Under the pieces are notes generated by a model that was given only the letters and a program-made list of their open reading frames with translations, had not been told where the DNA came from and searched no databases. From positions 1 through 64,000 of the forward strand of contig NZ_SLXI01000001.1 in the NCBI RefSeq assembly GCF_004345785.1: a stretch of 64,000 bases of DNA, read 5' to 3'. Positions 39,031-50,553 of the stretch are shown here, in pieces. The stretch comes from Bisgaardia hudsonensis. GTDB taxonomy: Bacteria > Pseudomonadota > Gammaproteobacteria > Enterobacterales > Pasteurellaceae. The position numbers and the translations under genes were made by a program. How positions within the stretch are numbered: the first letter of the stretch is position 1; every line of letters starts with the position of its first letter.

Positions 39031-40836
39031 TCAATCTTCTTTATGGATAATTTGTTGTATTTCAGCCATAATCTCTTGGTCAATATCAAGGGAAAGGCGA
39101 ATAAGTTCTTTATTGTCAAAATGTGAGATTTTTGGGTCATAAATCTCAGAAGTTAGTTTTATATTATGTCTGTCCTTATAAAAGTAAACTTCGGTAATTT
39201 CCCTTGCCATCTCTTTTTCCATACCAAAAGCCCGTAATGTTTTTTCAACAGTCCTAAGTGCAGAATCAAAGGTTTCACGAATCTGAATATCTGCTCCTGC
39301 ATTATAAAGATCATAAACGTGGACTCTGTCATAAGCTCGAGCAATAATTTTAATTTGTGGATTAATTTTTTTCGCTAATTCTACAATACGAATTGCTTGC
39401 TGTTTATCATCAATAGCGATAATAAGTAATTCCGCATTAGCTACACCTGCGGCTTGAAGTAATTCGGGGCGGCTTGCATCGCCATAATAACATTTAACAC
39501 CCAATTTTTTCATACCAGCGATTAAAGACGCATTTTTGTCAATAATGGTTGGTTTATGCCCAGTCATTAATAACAACCTATTGACTACTTGACCAAATCG
39601 CCCCAAGCCAATTAAGACCGTAGGATGTTGTTCTTCAATATGATCGCTTTCTTGTTCAAAGCTCTCTTTTTTCAAATTTGGAATGACATATTTTTTATAT
39701 AGGATAATCCATAATGGTGTTAGCAACATAGAAAGTACAACAATAGCCGTCATCGTTGCTTGCTGTTCTGGATTGATGACATATCGAGTTGTGGCAGCAG
39801 TAAAAAGTACGAAGGCAAATTCACCACCTTGCGACATAGTAACTGCTCGTTCAATAGCACTAGCATTGTTCATTCCAGTTATTCTTGCTACAAGGTAAAC
39901 CGATGAGGTTTTGACTAACACAAAAAGCAATACTCCAATAACAATAAGAGCGAGGTTATTTGCTACGATAGCAAGATCTAAGGACATCCCAACACTTAGG
40001 AAAAATAAACCAAGTAATAATCCTCTAAACGGTTCTATATCTGCTTCCAGTTGATGCCTGAAACTTGACTCTGAAAGTAGCACGCCTGCAAGAAAAGCAC
40101 CCATTGCCATTGATAAACCGCCAATTTCCATTAATAAGCCTGATCCCAGAACAACTAATAATGCGGCTGCGGTCATTACTTCTCTTATTTTTGTTTTAGC
40201 GAGAATTTTAAATAATGGATTTAAAAGCCATAAACCTATCACAATTAAAATAGCAATAGATGCTATTGGAATTGTAAGCTTTAACCAAATTGGATCAGGA
40301 TTATCTATTTTATCTGGCGCTAAAAAGGTAACAAATGCAAGTAATGGTACAATCAACAAGTCTTCGAATAGTAAAATAGAAATAATACGCTGACTACGAG
40401 AAGAGGTCATATTTCCTCGGTCTCGTAGTTCTTGCATTACAATCGCCGTAGAGGAAAGGGTAAATCCTGCACCTGCAACAAAGGCAATTTTCCAATCTAG
40501 ACCATATAATATGCCAATTCCTATAAGGATAGACATACAAACGGTTATTTGGAAGCTACCTAGACAGAAAATATGATGACGTAATCCCCAAATATGCAAC
40601 GGTTTCATTTCTAGTCCAATAATGAACAAGAACATAACTACACCTAATTCAGCAATATGGATAATACCTTGGGAATCATTTACAAAGCCGAGTCCAAAGG
40701 GACCAATAACTAAGCCGGCAACAAGGTAGCCTAATATAGAGCCTAGGCCTAAGCGTTTGAATAATGGTACTGCAACAACAGCAGCAGCTAGTAGTGTTAC
40801 CACACTAACAAGTTGATTTGCATTTTCTACTGCCAT
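39031..40836 (-). CDS. monovalent cation:proton antiporter-2 family protein, KefB/KefC-like
   Basis: 601 residues: an N-terminal exchanger domain of about twelve helices (to about 385; [50 protein letters not shown]) and a cytosolic TrkA-N domain (about 400-520) with the nucleotide-binding [16 protein letters not shown]. KefB and KefC are glutathione-gated potassium efflux systems. No KefF/KefG ancillary gene is near, so gating is uncertain. It is inserted between ispD and ispF. Confidence 0.92.
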   Translation of the reverse strand: MAVENANQLVSVVTLLAAAVVAVPLFKRLGLGSILGYLVAGLVIGPFGLGFVNDSQGIIHIAELGVVMFLFIIGLEMKPLHIWGLRHHIFCLGSFQITVCMSILIGIGILYGLDWKIAFVAGAGFTLSSTAIVMQELRDRGNMTSSRSQRIISILLFEDLLIVPLLAFVTFLAPDKIDNPDPIWLKLTIPIASIAILIVIGLWLLNPLFKILAKTKIREVMTAAALLVVLGSGLLMEIGGLSMAMGAFLAGVLLSESSFRHQLEADIEPFRGLLLGLFFLSVGMSLDLAIVANNLALIVIGVLLFVLVKTSSVYLVARITGMNNASAIERAVTMSQGGEFAFVLFTAATTRYVINPEQQATMTAIVVLSMLLTPLWIILYKKYVIPNLKKESFEQESDHIEEQHPTVLIGLGRFGQVVNRLLLMTGHKPTIIDKNASLIAGMKKLGVKCYYGDASRPELLQAAGVANAELLIIAIDDKQQAIRIVELAKKINPQIKIIARAYDRVHVYDLYNAGADIQIRETFDSALRTVEKTLRAFGMEKEMAREITEVYFYKDRHNIKLTSEIYDPKISHFDNKELIRLSLDIDQEIMAEIQQIIHKED

Positions 40837-40863
40837 AATAAAGAGCCTCTATTACTTTAAAGT

Positions 40864-41541
40864 TTAATTGTTTAAATAAAATGAAACTAATGCAAGATCT
40901 TCTGGATTGGTTACTTTTATATTATCATTTCTTCCAATCACCAAATGCGGTTGAAATCCTGCGAGTTCCATTGCGGAGGCTTCATCTGTAATTTCATCAC
41001 CATTTTTTATTGCATTTTCTAATGTATTTTTTAATATATCTGCTGGAAAAAACTGTGGTGTTTGAGCAAGCCATAATTCACTTCTATTTTCAGTATTTTG
41101 GATAGTATTGTGTCGAGTTGCTCGTTTAATTGTATCTATTGCAGGTTTAGCTAAAATTGCACCGCACTTTTCTTTTATTGCGAGTAATTTGTCAATATCT
41201 TGATGAGTAATACAAGGGCGAGCGGCATCGTGGACTAACGCCCAAGCGTCATCAAAATGCTTATTGATGTAATACAAGCCATTTAATACTGATTTAGCAC
41301 GCGTATTCCCTCCAGTAACAAAAGTAACATTAGGGTTACTGAATAAATCTAATGTTTTTATATAGGGATCATTTTCAGCAATAGCCACAATAACAGTATT
41401 TATATTATTATGCTTTAATAACTTATCAACGGTATATTCTAAAATTGTTTTACCATTAATTTTAAGATATTGCTTAGGCTTATCTGCTTGCATACGACTA
41501 CCTATGCCAGCAGCAGGAACAAGTGCGATTATTTTTCTCAT
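40864..41541 (-). CDS. ispD: 2-C-methyl-D-erythritol 4-phosphate cytidylyltransferase
   Basis: MEP-pathway enzyme. N-terminal nucleotidyl transfer motif [19 protein letters not shown], then [20 protein letters not shown] and the C-terminal VTNPEDLAL. 225 residues. ftsB is 14 bases upstream, as in E. coli (ftsB-ispD-ispF). An uptake signal lies inside at 41161-41169. Confidence 0.97.
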   Translation of the reverse strand: MRKIIALVPAAGIGSRMQADKPKQYLKINGKTILEYTVDKLLKHNNINTVIVAIAENDPYIKTLDLFSNPNVTFVTGGNTRAKSVLNGLYYINKHFDDAWALVHDAARPCITHQDIDKLLAIKEKCGAILAKPAIDTIKRATRHNTIQNTENRSELWLAQTPQFFPADILKNTLENAIKNGDEITDEASAMELAGFQPHLVIGRNDNIKVTNPEDLALVSFYLNN

Positions 41542-41554
41542 TATTTTGGATTAT

Positions 41555-41827
41555 TTACTGTTTAATGACACGATAAAAAATTTCATTTGATTTCATTAAT
41601 TTATGTTCCATTCTTGCTTTCTCCTCAATAGCTGCCACTCCATTTTTAAGATCTTTAATTTCTGCAAAAATCGCATCATTTCTTTGTCTTAATTTATCAT
41701 TTTCTACTTTTTGAATGGCTATTTCTTTAAGCACTTTTTGGTTGTCAATATAACCATTTTTTCCGAACCAAAATTCATATTGAAACAACGTTAAAACACC
41801 TAAAAGAATAAAAATGAATATTCGCAT
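41555..41827 (-). CDS. ftsB: cell division protein FtsB
   Basis: Bitopic divisome protein acting with FtsL and FtsQ. A membrane helix MRIFIFILLGVLTLFQYEFWFG is followed by a periplasmic coiled coil (VENDKLRQRNDAIFAEIKDLKNG). The frame opens at 41866, but family members begin at the MRIF methionine (41827), preceded by AAAGAG; about 90 residues. Confidence 0.93.
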   Translation of the reverse strand: MRIFIFILLGVLTLFQYEFWFGKNGYIDNQKVLKEIAIQKVENDKLRQRNDAIFAEIKDLKNGVAAIEEKARMEHKLMKSNEIFYRVIKQ

Positions 41828-41893
41828 TGTTTGACTCTTTATTATCGTAAGTCGGTTTACTTTCATTTATTATTCAAAATAAGTAAAAAATAA

Positions 41894-41902
41894 ACCGCAC
41901 TT
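41894..41902 (-). repeat. DNA uptake signal core, intergenic
   Basis: Exact AAGTGCGGT on the minus strand between trpS and ftsB. Confidence 0.9.
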
Positions 41903-41963
41903 TTTATTTTATAATCAGACTGCTTTTATTTAATTAATGCTTAATTGAATTACCATTTAGCGA

Positions 41964-42968
41964 TCAATAATTAATAAAACCAACAGCTTGATATACCTTG
42001 TCTAATGTTACTTTGGCACGTTGACGTGCTTTTTCTGCACCTGCTATAGCAATTTCTTTCAGTAATGTTTCATTATTACGGAAATGATAAAAACGTTCTT
42101 GTAATTCCATTAGCATTTTAGACACTTCATCGGCAACCGCACCTTTTAAATGACCATACATCTTGCCTTCAAATTCTGCTTCTAATTCGGCGATAGATTT
42201 TCCTGTTACTCCAGATAAAATATCTAATAAATTAGAAACGCCTGCTTTATTAGCGGTATCATAACGTACAACAGGTGGCTCATCGGAATCGGTAACGGCA
42301 CGTTTAATTTTCTTGGCAACTGCTTTAGGATCTTCTAATAAACCAATCACATTATTTCGGTTTTCATCGGATTTAGACATTTTCTTTTCAGGTTCGAGTA
42401 ATGACATTACTCTTGCTCCCGCTTTAGGGATAAATGCTTCAGGTATTACAAACATATTATCGCCATATAAACTATTAAAACGTTGAGCAATATCACGAGT
42501 AATTTCTAAATGTTGACGTTGATCATCTCCAACTGGCACTTGATTAGCTTGGTAAAGTAAAATATCCGCCGCCATTAATACAGGATAAGTAAATAATCCA
42601 ACATTTACATTTTCAGCGTGGCGAGCGGATTTATCCTTAAACTGTGTCATACGTCCCATTTCACCAAAATAAGTATAGCAATTTAATACCCAAGCAAGTT
42701 GAGCGTGTTCAGGTACTTGAGATTGAATGAAAATTGTACTTTTTTGTGGATCAATTCCACAAGCTAAATAAAGAGCTAAAACATCTAAGGTTGCTTTACG
42801 TAATTGTTCTGGATCTTGGCGTACTGTAATCGCGTGTTGATCAACGATACAAAATAAACATTCGTAATCGTCTTGCATTTTTACCCATTGGCGTAATGCA
42901 CCCAAATAATTACCAATAGTTAATTCGCCAGAAGGCTGCACGCCACTTAGTACAACGGGTTTAGTCAT
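41964..42968 (-). CDS. trpS: tryptophanyl-tRNA synthetase
   Basis: Class I aminoacyl-tRNA synthetase of 334 residues. The HIGH-type signature is [18 protein letters not shown] and the KMSKS loop is [13 protein letters not shown]. It is the last gene of an rpe-gph-trpS group, the same order as in E. coli, with 10 bases after gph. Confidence 0.99.
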   Translation of the reverse strand: MTKPVVLSGVQPSGELTIGNYLGALRQWVKMQDDYECLFCIVDQHAITVRQDPEQLRKATLDVLALYLACGIDPQKSTIFIQSQVPEHAQLAWVLNCYTYFGEMGRMTQFKDKSARHAENVNVGLFTYPVLMAADILLYQANQVPVGDDQRQHLEITRDIAQRFNSLYGDNMFVIPEAFIPKAGARVMSLLEPEKKMSKSDENRNNVIGLLEDPKAVAKKIKRAVTDSDEPPVVRYDTANKAGVSNLLDILSGVTGKSIAELEAEFEGKMYGHLKGAVADEVSKMLMELQERFYHFRNNETLLKEIAIAGAEKARQRAKVTLDKVYQAVGFINY

Positions 42969-42978
42969 TCTTATTTCC

Positions 42979-43656
42979 TTATTTAATAATTTTTAAAATA
43001 TCAGCGAAGTCATCAAATACCCAATCAGGATGGGCTTCCGAAATTGGAATATTATAATTATAGCCATAAGTTAAACCAACAACTGGGCAGCCAGCAGAAT
43101 GGGCGGCTAAAATATCATTTTTGGAATCACCAACAAAAAGCACTTGTTTTGGATATAAACCAAATTTACCACATAAATAATAAAGTGGAGCAGGGTGTGG
43201 TTTAATGGCTGGCAAGGATTGACCGCCAAGCATCTCATCAAATAAATGATCAATACCAAAAGCCGATAAAACAGGTTTAACGTGCTTGGTTGGTTTATTG
43301 GTTACAACTGCTAATAAATATCCTTGCGCTTTTAATGTTTCCAATGTTGCCTTTACATTTGGGTATAACACACTAATATTACAAAGATTTTCACCATAAT
43401 AGAACTCAAACCGTGCTTTTAGTTGGTTAATGTTTGCTTCATCAAGTTTTTTACCTGTTTCTTTTTCAGCCCATTCTAACGCACGTGCAATTAGAATATT
43501 TGCCCCATTACCAATCCAAGTTAATACGAGAGATTCTGGTGCTTTAGGATAGCCTACTTCGGCTAATGCTGAATTTACAGAAAGAGCAAGATCAGGCAAG
43601 CTATTGACTAATGTGCCATCTAAGTCAAAGCCAATTAATTTTATTTGTTGAGTCAT
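42979..43656 (-). CDS. gph: phosphoglycolate phosphatase
   Basis: HAD-superfamily phosphatase that removes 2-phosphoglycolate. Motif [12 protein letters not shown], motif II VVTNKP, motif [21 protein letters not shown]. 225 residues. Lies between rpe and trpS on the same strand, which supports Gph over other HAD enzymes. Confidence 0.95.
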   Translation of the reverse strand: MTQQIKLIGFDLDGTLVNSLPDLALSVNSALAEVGYPKAPESLVLTWIGNGANILIARALEWAEKETGKKLDEANINQLKARFEFYYGENLCNISVLYPNVKATLETLKAQGYLLAVVTNKPTKHVKPVLSAFGIDHLFDEMLGGQSLPAIKPHPAPLYYLCGKFGLYPKQVLFVGDSKNDILAAHSAGCPVVGLTYGYNYNIPISEAHPDWVFDDFADILKIIK

Positions 43657-43670
43657 TTATATATCCTAAT

Positions 43671-44345
43671 TTATCTTGTTACACTTGCTAATTGTTGACG
43701 CATTGCGGTAATGACCGTTTCATAGTCAGGTTGATCAAAAATGGCTGAACCAGCAACAAACATATCCGCCCCCGCTTGAGCAATTTCTGCGATATTATTG
43801 ACTTTTACACCGCCATCTACTTCTAAGCGAATATCATAACCACTTTCATCAATTTTTTTGCGTACTTGTTTTAATTTTTCTAAAGTCGCAGGAATAAAAG
43901 ATTGTCCACCAAATCCAGGATTAACCGACATCAGCAATATAATATCCACTTTATCCATTACATAATTTAAATAACTTAAAGGTGTTGCTGGGTTAAACAC
44001 TAAACCAGATTTACAACCACAATCACGAATAAGTTGTAAAGAGCGGTCAATATGTTCGCTAGCTTCTGGATGGAAAGTGATATAACTTGCACCTGCTTTT
44101 GCAAAGTCAGGAATAATACGATCGACAGGTTTCACCATTAAATGCACATCAATCGGTGCTGTAATACCATAATCTCTTAGAGCCTTACAAACAGCCGGAC
44201 CAAAAGTTAAATTTGGTACATAATGGTTATCCATTACATCAAAATGAATAATATCCGCACCATTTTTTAATACATTTTCCACATCTTCACCTAAACGAGC
44301 AAGATCAGCAGAAAGAATAGAGGGTGCAATCAAATAAGGTTTCAT
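43671..44345 (-). CDS. rpe: ribulose-phosphate 3-epimerase
   Basis: Pentose phosphate pathway TIM-barrel enzyme. [50 protein letters not shown] and EVDGGV are all typical metal- and phosphate-binding segments. 224 residues. First gene of the rpe-gph-trpS group. Confidence 0.98.
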   Translation of the reverse strand: MKPYLIAPSILSADLARLGEDVENVLKNGADIIHFDVMDNHYVPNLTFGPAVCKALRDYGITAPIDVHLMVKPVDRIIPDFAKAGASYITFHPEASEHIDRSLQLIRDCGCKSGLVFNPATPLSYLNYVMDKVDIILLMSVNPGFGGQSFIPATLEKLKQVRKKIDESGYDIRLEVDGGVKVNNIAEIAQAGADMFVAGSAIFDQPDYETVITAMRQQLASVTR

Positions 44346-44485
44346 TTTATCCCCTTGTTACTTGATAAAAAATAAAATTAATATTCCCTAGTGTACTATG
44401 TAATCGGTCTATTATTAAGAATTAATTAGAGAAAATTTTGTAAAATTGCAGGAAAGGTTATTTACAGAAACAAGCAAATTGCCTA

Positions 44486-44779
44486 TTAACTTTTTAATAA
44501 TGTAGAAAGTTCATCAGGAATCATTTTAGGAGCGGGAATTAAAATCTGTTTATGGCGATTTAATTCCCCTTTTTCTAAAATAATTGCACTTTTGGGGACT
44601 TTAAATGTTTTACTCAAAAACTTTAAAAGATGTGCGTTTGCTTTGCCATCTATTGGCGGAGCAGTGATGGTGATTTTAAGCTCATCATCGTGCAAGCCAA
44701 CAATCTGATCTCGACTTGCTTTGGGTTGCAAAAATATACGCAACCTTAAATCTTCACCAATTTTTTCTACTGCTAACAA
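44486..44779 (-). CDS. yggU: YggU family protein (DUF167)
   Basis: A 97-residue protein with the DUF167 core [45 protein letters not shown] (residues about 11-55) split around QPKASRDQ and [11 protein letters not shown]. Function unknown. The start is TTG (44779), six bases after AAGGA, and agrees with E. coli YggU. It follows yggT, the common pairing. Confidence 0.92.
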   Translation of the reverse strand: MLAVEKIGEDLRLRIFLQPKASRDQIVGLHDDELKITITAPPIDGKANAHLLKFLSKTFKVPKSAIILEKGELNRHKQILIPAPKMIPDELSTLLKS

Positions 44780-44797
44780 AAAATATCCTTATTTTTA

Positions 44798-44806
44798 ACC
44801 GCACTT
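44798..44806 (-). repeat. DNA uptake signal core between yggU and yggT
   Basis: Exact AAGTGCGGT on the minus strand in the short gap between the two genes. Confidence 0.9.
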
Positions 44807-45364
44807 TTATGCTAAAGCCCAAAGGGTACCTAAAATATCATAAAGCACTCTATTTCCATAAAAGAGAATAAAGGCTAATAACATAGGTGAAAAATCAATC
44901 ATTCCTGTTTTTGGTAAAATGCGGCGAATAGGATTTAATAATGGCTCACCTAATTGATATAAAAGGTATTGAACTGGGTTAGCGCCTTGATTAAACCAAC
45001 TAGAAATCGCCCCAAAGAAAATAATGTAAAGCATTGCTTCGCCAAATACGCGTAGCGTATGTAACAAACCAACTACCACATAAAGTAGTAAAGGTAACTC
45101 AATTTGACCGAAACTAATTAATGGCAGTTTTACTATACCAATAATGAATACAACTAGTATTGCTGAAAAGTTAATACGCATTACCGTTGGAATAACTTTT
45201 TGCAACGGATTAATAATCGGATTAGTTATTTTTGCGATACTTTGAGAAAGGGGATTATAAAAATCTACCCGACAATATTGGAACCACATTCTCAGAATAA
45301 AAATAAAACTTAAAATATCAATCGCTAAATTGACTAAATACTGGATAGAATTATATTGTGTCAT
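44807..45364 (-). CDS. yggT: YggT family membrane protein
   Basis: About 185 residues made of two similar halves, each with a helix pair and the motif NPLSQSIAKITNPIINPLQKVIP or GEPLLNPIRRILPKTGMIDFSPM. Inner-membrane protein, possibly linked to osmotic shock or K+ uptake in some bacteria. The frame can start at a TTG (45373), but the ATG at 45364 overlaps the corA stop as TAATG and is preferred. Confidence 0.92.
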   Translation of the reverse strand: MTQYNSIQYLVNLAIDILSFIFILRMWFQYCRVDFYNPLSQSIAKITNPIINPLQKVIPTVMRINFSAILVVFIIGIVKLPLISFGQIELPLLLYVVVGLLHTLRVFGEAMLYIIFFGAISSWFNQGANPVQYLLYQLGEPLLNPIRRILPKTGMIDFSPMLLAFILFYGNRVLYDILGTLWALA

Positions 45365-46314
45365 TATAACCAACCTTTACGTTTAAAATACCAATAGGGT
45401 GCAAATGCAGCTAATGCCATTAGGCTAAGCGCCATTGGATAACCAAATTTAAAGCCTAATTCTGGCATATTTCCAAAGTTCATACCATAGTTAGAGGCAA
45501 CTAATGTTGGTGGTAAGAAAATAACGGATACCACTGAGAAAATCTTAATAATACGGTTTTGCTCTATATTAATGAAACCCATTGCTGCCTGCATTAAAAA
45601 GTTTACTTTTTGGAATAAAGACTCGTTATGAGGTTGCAATGACTCAATATCTCGTAAAATTTCACGGGCTTGTTCTAACTGATTTGCCGGTAAGCGAGTT
45701 TTACGCACTAAGAAACTCAAGGCTCGTTGTGTATCCATCAAACATAAACGTACTTTTGAACTGGTATCTTCCTGCTCTGTTAAGGTTGCTAAAGCCTGAT
45801 CAAAGGCTTCCCCTTGTGTTCCGTCTAAAATAACACGGCTTAATTTTTCTAAATCAGAATATACATTCTCAATAACATCAGCAAGTTGCTCAATTTTAGT
45901 TTCAAAGAGATCCAATAAAACTTCATAAGCATTACATTCATTTAAACGTTGATTACGTGAACGCATACGATATAAACGAAAAGCGGGAAGTTCCCTATCT
46001 CTTAATGTGAATAAACGGCCATCACGAATAGTAAACGCGACACTTTCTAAATCAGCATAGTCGTCTTCATCTTCACAATAAAAGAAAGAGTGAAGATGTA
46101 AACCATCTTCATCTTCAAAGAAACGAGCCGATGCTTCGATATTTTCCAATTCAAGAAAAGTCGCAAGGTTTTGATCTAATCCTTCTTGTAAGACCTCACG
46201 TTCATCTTCTGTTGGAGAAAGTAAATCAATCCAAATCGCATCATTTAAGGTATTGGAAATACCTTCATCAAGACGAATTAAGCGAGCGTCTGCCAGTGCA
46301 AAAGCATTAATCAT
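45364..46314 (-). CDS. corA: magnesium/cobalt transporter CorA
   Basis: Pentameric Mg2+ channel of 316 residues. Large cytosolic N-terminal domain, then two C-terminal membrane helices with the pore motif [10 protein letters not shown] between them and a basic tail YFKRKGWL. Translationally coupled to yggT. The gene has an apparent 230-base leader with competing hairpins, see the regulatory entry. Confidence 0.98.
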   Translation of the reverse strand: MINAFALADARLIRLDEGISNTLNDAIWIDLLSPTEDEREVLQEGLDQNLATFLELENIEASARFFEDEDGLHLHSFFYCEDEDDYADLESVAFTIRDGRLFTLRDRELPAFRLYRMRSRNQRLNECNAYEVLLDLFETKIEQLADVIENVYSDLEKLSRVILDGTQGEAFDQALATLTEQEDTSSKVRLCLMDTQRALSFLVRKTRLPANQLEQAREILRDIESLQPHNESLFQKVNFLMQAAMGFINIEQNRIIKIFSVVSVIFLPPTLVASNYGMNFGNMPELGFKFGYPMALSLMALAAFAPYWYFKRKGWL

Positions 46315-46581
46315 TTTGTCATACTCCTTATAGGATTATGAACAAACCCGATGGAACAATAAAATCAAATTATAGCTGACCACAACGCTGTGGAAAATTA
46401 TTTTGACTAAAAGATACCTGATAAAATTAGGTAATGGAAACTTACCCGCGAAATCCCGCCGATAAGTAAAATGACGAGATTTAGATTAAAGACGATCGGT
46501 ATCGACTGTGACTGTCCAAAGTGTATGTCCTCTTACTAATAAACTGTGGCGAATGTTACGCTTGTAAGACCAATTCGTCAA
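46315..46581 (-). promoter_or_regulatory. corA promoter and long structured leader
   Basis: On the minus strand TTGACG (plus 46576-46581), 17 bases, then TAACAT (plus 46553-46558) form a plausible sigma-70 promoter. The predicted leader is about 230 bases. In it, the segment at 46429-46434 can pair either with TTACC (plus 46442-46446) or with TACCT (plus 46415-46419), not both. A second TATAAT and the dyad CCACAACGCTGTGG (46380-46393) lie nearer the gene. No known riboswitch family is recognised. Confidence 0.45.
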
Positions 46582-46669
46582 GATTATGATGGATATATTT
46601 TCTTTTTATAGTATGTTCTTTAATCCCAAAAAAATTGGTAAATAATTTTTTTAAAAATTTAAAGTAAAT

Positions 46670-46712
46670 TGTGATATATGTCTCATTTATGAAATTTTAC
46701 TTCATTTATAAT
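46670..46712 (+). promoter_or_regulatory. siaQM promoter: CRP-like site, palindromic operator and -10
   Basis: CRP-like TGTGA-N6-TCTCA at 46670-46685, three bases, then ATGAA-N7-TTCAT at 46689-46705, then TATAAT at 46707-46712. If the start is seven bases past the -10, the CRP-like site is centred at -41.5, the class II position. The palindrome overlaps the promoter and could bind a SiaR/NanR-type repressor. The same module precedes siaP. Confidence 0.7.
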
Positions 46713-46859
46713 GTAAAAAATAAATAGAAGATAGCTTATAATGGTTATTATTTGTTTATTATTGTAATTAGCGATTACAAATATATGGTGAAAGACTTCG
46801 ATTATTGGAATGTGTCTTTAATTTAGTATCAGTAGGTAATTGATATTTTTGGAGTTTCT

Positions 46860-48707
46860 ATGAAATTTATTAACAAATTAGAAGAATGGCTAGGCGGAAC
46901 CCTTTTTCTGATTATTTTTGGGATACTGTTAGCACAGATAGTCTCGCGCCAAGTCTTTGATTCACCATTGATTTGGAGTGAGGAATTAGCAAGGTTATTA
47001 TTTATCTATGTAGGTATGTTTGGAATTAGTATGGCGACTAGGACGCAACAACACGTTTACATAGATTTTTTAACCAATAAAATGCCAGTGGGAGTAAGAA
47101 AAGGGGTTAATTCATTTGTTCAAATCTTGACATATATTTGTCTTTTTTTATTTTTCCATTTAGGTTTAAAAGTTTTCTTAGATGCAAATTTTGAAATTGT
47201 GTCATTAGAGATATCAGAAAAATGGTTATATGCGGCATTGCCGTTAATTACGGTATTGATGTTTTACCGTTTTTTACAAGCACAAAATGAAAACTATAAA
47301 AATAATTTAAGTCATTTACCCCCATTATTTTATATAGTTTTGACAGTGGTATTACTTGGGATTTTATTTTTCCAACCTGATTTATTTAAGGCGTTGAGAA
47401 TCACTAATTATGTAAAATTGGGTAGTGATGCAGTTTATGTTGTTCTAGTGGTTTGGTTAATTATTATGTTTCTTGGCTCACCGGTGGGTTGGTCATTATT
47501 TATTGCCACAATCTTATATTTTGCGATGACACGTTGGAGTATAGTAAATTCAGCTTCAATAAAGCTAACGGATAGTTTAAATAGTTTCTCATTACTTTCA
47601 GTACCGTTCTTTATTTTAACAGGTATTTTAATGAATACTGGTGGGATAACAGAAAGAATTTTTAACTTTGCGAAAGCGTTATTAGGTCATTATAGTGGTG
47701 GAATGGGACACGTTAATATTGGTGCGAGTTTGATTTTTTCTGGAATGTCAGGTTCAGCCTTAGCGGATGCGGGTGGTTTAGGGCAATTAGAAATCAAAGC
47801 GATGCGAGATGCGGGTTACGATGATGATATCTGTGGTGGGATAACGGCAGCATCTTGTATTATTGGACCGTTGGTTCCGCCGAGTATTGCGATGATTATT
47901 TATGGTGTTATTGCGAATGAGTCTATTGCCAAATTATTTATAGCAGGGTTTGTGCCAGGCGTATTAATTACCATTGCGTTAATGACGATGAACTACTTTG
48001 TGGCGAAAAAGCGTGGTTATCCAAAGACAGCAAAAGCGACATTAGAAGAGCGTTGTGTAGCGTTTAAGAAAGCGATTTGGGCGGTATTAACTCCAATTTT
48101 AATTATAGGTGGTATTTTCTCAGGGTTATTTACACCGACAGAGGCGGCGGTAATTGCGGCAGCATACTCAACAATAATTGGTATGTTTGTTTATAAAGAA
48201 TTAACATTAAAGTTATTCTTTAAGAGTTGCGTAGAAGCAATGGCGATTACGGGTGTAACGGCGTTGATGGTAATGACAGTAACTTTCTTTGGAGATATGA
48301 TAGCACGTGAACAGGTTGCGATGCGAATCGCGGAGTTTTTTGTTGCGGTAGCGGATACACCGACAATGGTATTAATAATGATTAACTTACTGTTGTTGTT
48401 CTTGGGAATGTTTATTGACGCATTAGCATTACAGTTTTTAGTATTACCGATGTTAATACCGATAGCGGTGCATTTTGGAATTGATTTAGTGTTCTTTGGA
48501 GTAATGACAACCTTAAATATGATGGTGGGTATTTTAACGCCACCGATGGGAATGGCGTTGTTTGTGGTAGCTCGAGTGGGTAATATGTCGGTAAGTACAG
48601 TAACCAAAGGTGTGTTACCATTCTTAGTGCCAATATTTGTGACATTAATATTAATTACATTCTTCCCGAGTATTATTACTTTTATTCCTAATTTGATTAT
48701 GCCGTAA
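46860..48707 (+). CDS. siaQM: sialic acid TRAP transporter, fused membrane subunits SiaQM (SiaT)
   Basis: 615 residues combining the small DctQ-type subunit (residues 1 to about 150, four helices, [24 protein letters not shown]) and the large DctM-type subunit (from about 175; [60 protein letters not shown]), the arrangement of H. influenzae SiaT. Imports N-acetylneuraminate with SiaP using a sodium gradient. Ribosome site GGAG. Alanine codons in the last third are mostly GCG, unlike siaP. Confidence 0.95.
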   Translation: MKFINKLEEWLGGTLFLIIFGILLAQIVSRQVFDSPLIWSEELARLLFIYVGMFGISMATRTQQHVYIDFLTNKMPVGVRKGVNSFVQILTYICLFLFFHLGLKVFLDANFEIVSLEISEKWLYAALPLITVLMFYRFLQAQNENYKNNLSHLPPLFYIVLTVVLLGILFFQPDLFKALRITNYVKLGSDAVYVVLVVWLIIMFLGSPVGWSLFIATILYFAMTRWSIVNSASIKLTDSLNSFSLLSVPFFILTGILMNTGGITERIFNFAKALLGHYSGGMGHVNIGASLIFSGMSGSALADAGGLGQLEIKAMRDAGYDDDICGGITAASCIIGPLVPPSIAMIIYGVIANESIAKLFIAGFVPGVLITIALMTMNYFVAKKRGYPKTAKATLEERCVAFKKAIWAVLTPILIIGGIFSGLFTPTEAAVIAAAYSTIIGMFVYKELTLKLFFKSCVEAMAITGVTALMVMTVTFFGDMIAREQVAMRIAEFFVAVADTPTMVLIMINLLLLFLGMFIDALALQFLVLPMLIPIAVHFGIDLVFFGVMTTLNMMVGILTPPMGMALFVVARVGNMSVSTVTKGVLPFLVPIFVTLILITFFPSIITFIPNLIMP

Positions 48708-48783
48708 TTGAGATGGGTAATAAGTAATTTGAGTATAGAATGAAATAGTCAATGAATTAATAATTATTGATAGTTAATGATAG

Positions 48784-48812
48784 AAAAGATGAGTGTAATG
48801 CTCATCTTTTAT
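48784..48812 (+). terminator. siaQM terminator
   Basis: Perfect 10-base stem AAAAGATGAG and CTCATCTTTT with a seven-base loop, then ATTTTA. Confidence 0.8.
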
Positions 48813-48894
48813 TTTAATAATAGGTATTTTATTATGATATTATTAAAGCTAGGTGTATAATGAACTGATATAAAGTTATTTAGTTGGAAGTAGA

Positions 48895-49185
48895 ATGAAA
48901 ACATTTAGTGATGAAGCTGATTGCTGTCGAGGATCTTGTCGTACGAAAACTACAGCAATGTTTGATAATGAAGATACAAGTCTTGAGATAATACAAGTTT
49001 ATTCTACAGAGCAAGAAGCAAGGGAAGTACTGGAGCAATTAATGAAAAAAGCTCATTCTGTTGAAAATGAACCTTGTGAGATTGAAAGTCAAATTTTAGA
49101 GATTGAAAATGGTTTTGAATTATATGCAAAATTTAATTTTAGTTGTCAAGCTGAGTCCGTATTATTTCAATTGGCACTAAGATAA
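48895..49185 (+). CDS. YfcZ/YiiS family protein (DUF406)
   Basis: 96 residues; ADCCRGSCRTK near the N-terminus, KAHSVENEPCEIES in the middle and NFSCQAESVLFQLALR at the C-terminus match E. coli YfcZ. Function unknown. Ribosome site GGAAG. It stands between the siaQM terminator and the siaP promoter, so it has its own transcript and probably no direct part in sialic acid uptake. Confidence 0.88.
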   Translation: MKTFSDEADCCRGSCRTKTTAMFDNEDTSLEIIQVYSTEQEAREVLEQLMKKAHSVENEPCEIESQILEIENGFELYAKFNFSCQAESVLFQLALR

Positions 49186-49323
49186 TTAATTTTATATTTT
49201 TTGTATCTATCAGAAATAAAATGGAGTGTTTCTTCATATAGAGGGTGAGTGTTTTTTATTGAAATATAATAATTTATAAGAATTTTATAGGGGGCGAATA
49301 TTTTTTTATTTTTTTTCTAAAAG

Positions 49324-49366
49324 TGTGATCTAATTCTCAGTAATGAAATATTACTTCATTTATTAT
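49324..49366 (+). promoter_or_regulatory. siaP promoter: CRP-like site, palindromic operator and -10
   Basis: CRP-like TGTGA-N6-TCTCA at 49324-49339, three bases, ATGAA-N7-TTCAT at 49343-49359, then TATTAT at 49361-49366, all with the same spacing as at siaQM. The CRP-like centre is again at -41.5 to a start placed seven bases past the -10. A TATAAT three bases later (49364-49369) is an alternative -10. Confidence 0.7.
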
Positions 49367-49395
49367 AATAACAACTAAGGTTACCACATAGTTGA

Positions 49396-50436
<1,041 letters not shown>

Positions 50437-50444
50437 CTTCTTTT

Positions 50445-50474
50445 TATCCCTCTTTTCTACAATAAAGAGGGATA
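50445..50474 (+). terminator. siaP-nanM intercistronic hairpin
   Basis: TATCCCTCTTT pairs with AAAGAGGGATA around eight bases, directly after siaP. No strong T run follows, so it may attenuate nanM or protect siaP mRNA. Confidence 0.6.
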
Positions 50475-50553
50475 TTTGAATGATTTAAATTGGTAGCTAG
50501 TACTCTGTAAGATCGATAATTTATTTATAGAATTAATTTTTATTGAGGTCATT

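Noticed and set aside
46381-46560. M-box magnesium riboswitch in the corA leader
   Set aside because: The conserved M-box segments I know are not present; only generic competing hairpins are seen.
48191-48607. 138-residue antisense frame in siaQM
   Set aside because: It mirrors a membrane-protein gene with GCG/GTG-rich codons, giving an Asn/Ile/Thr-rich translation with no domain.
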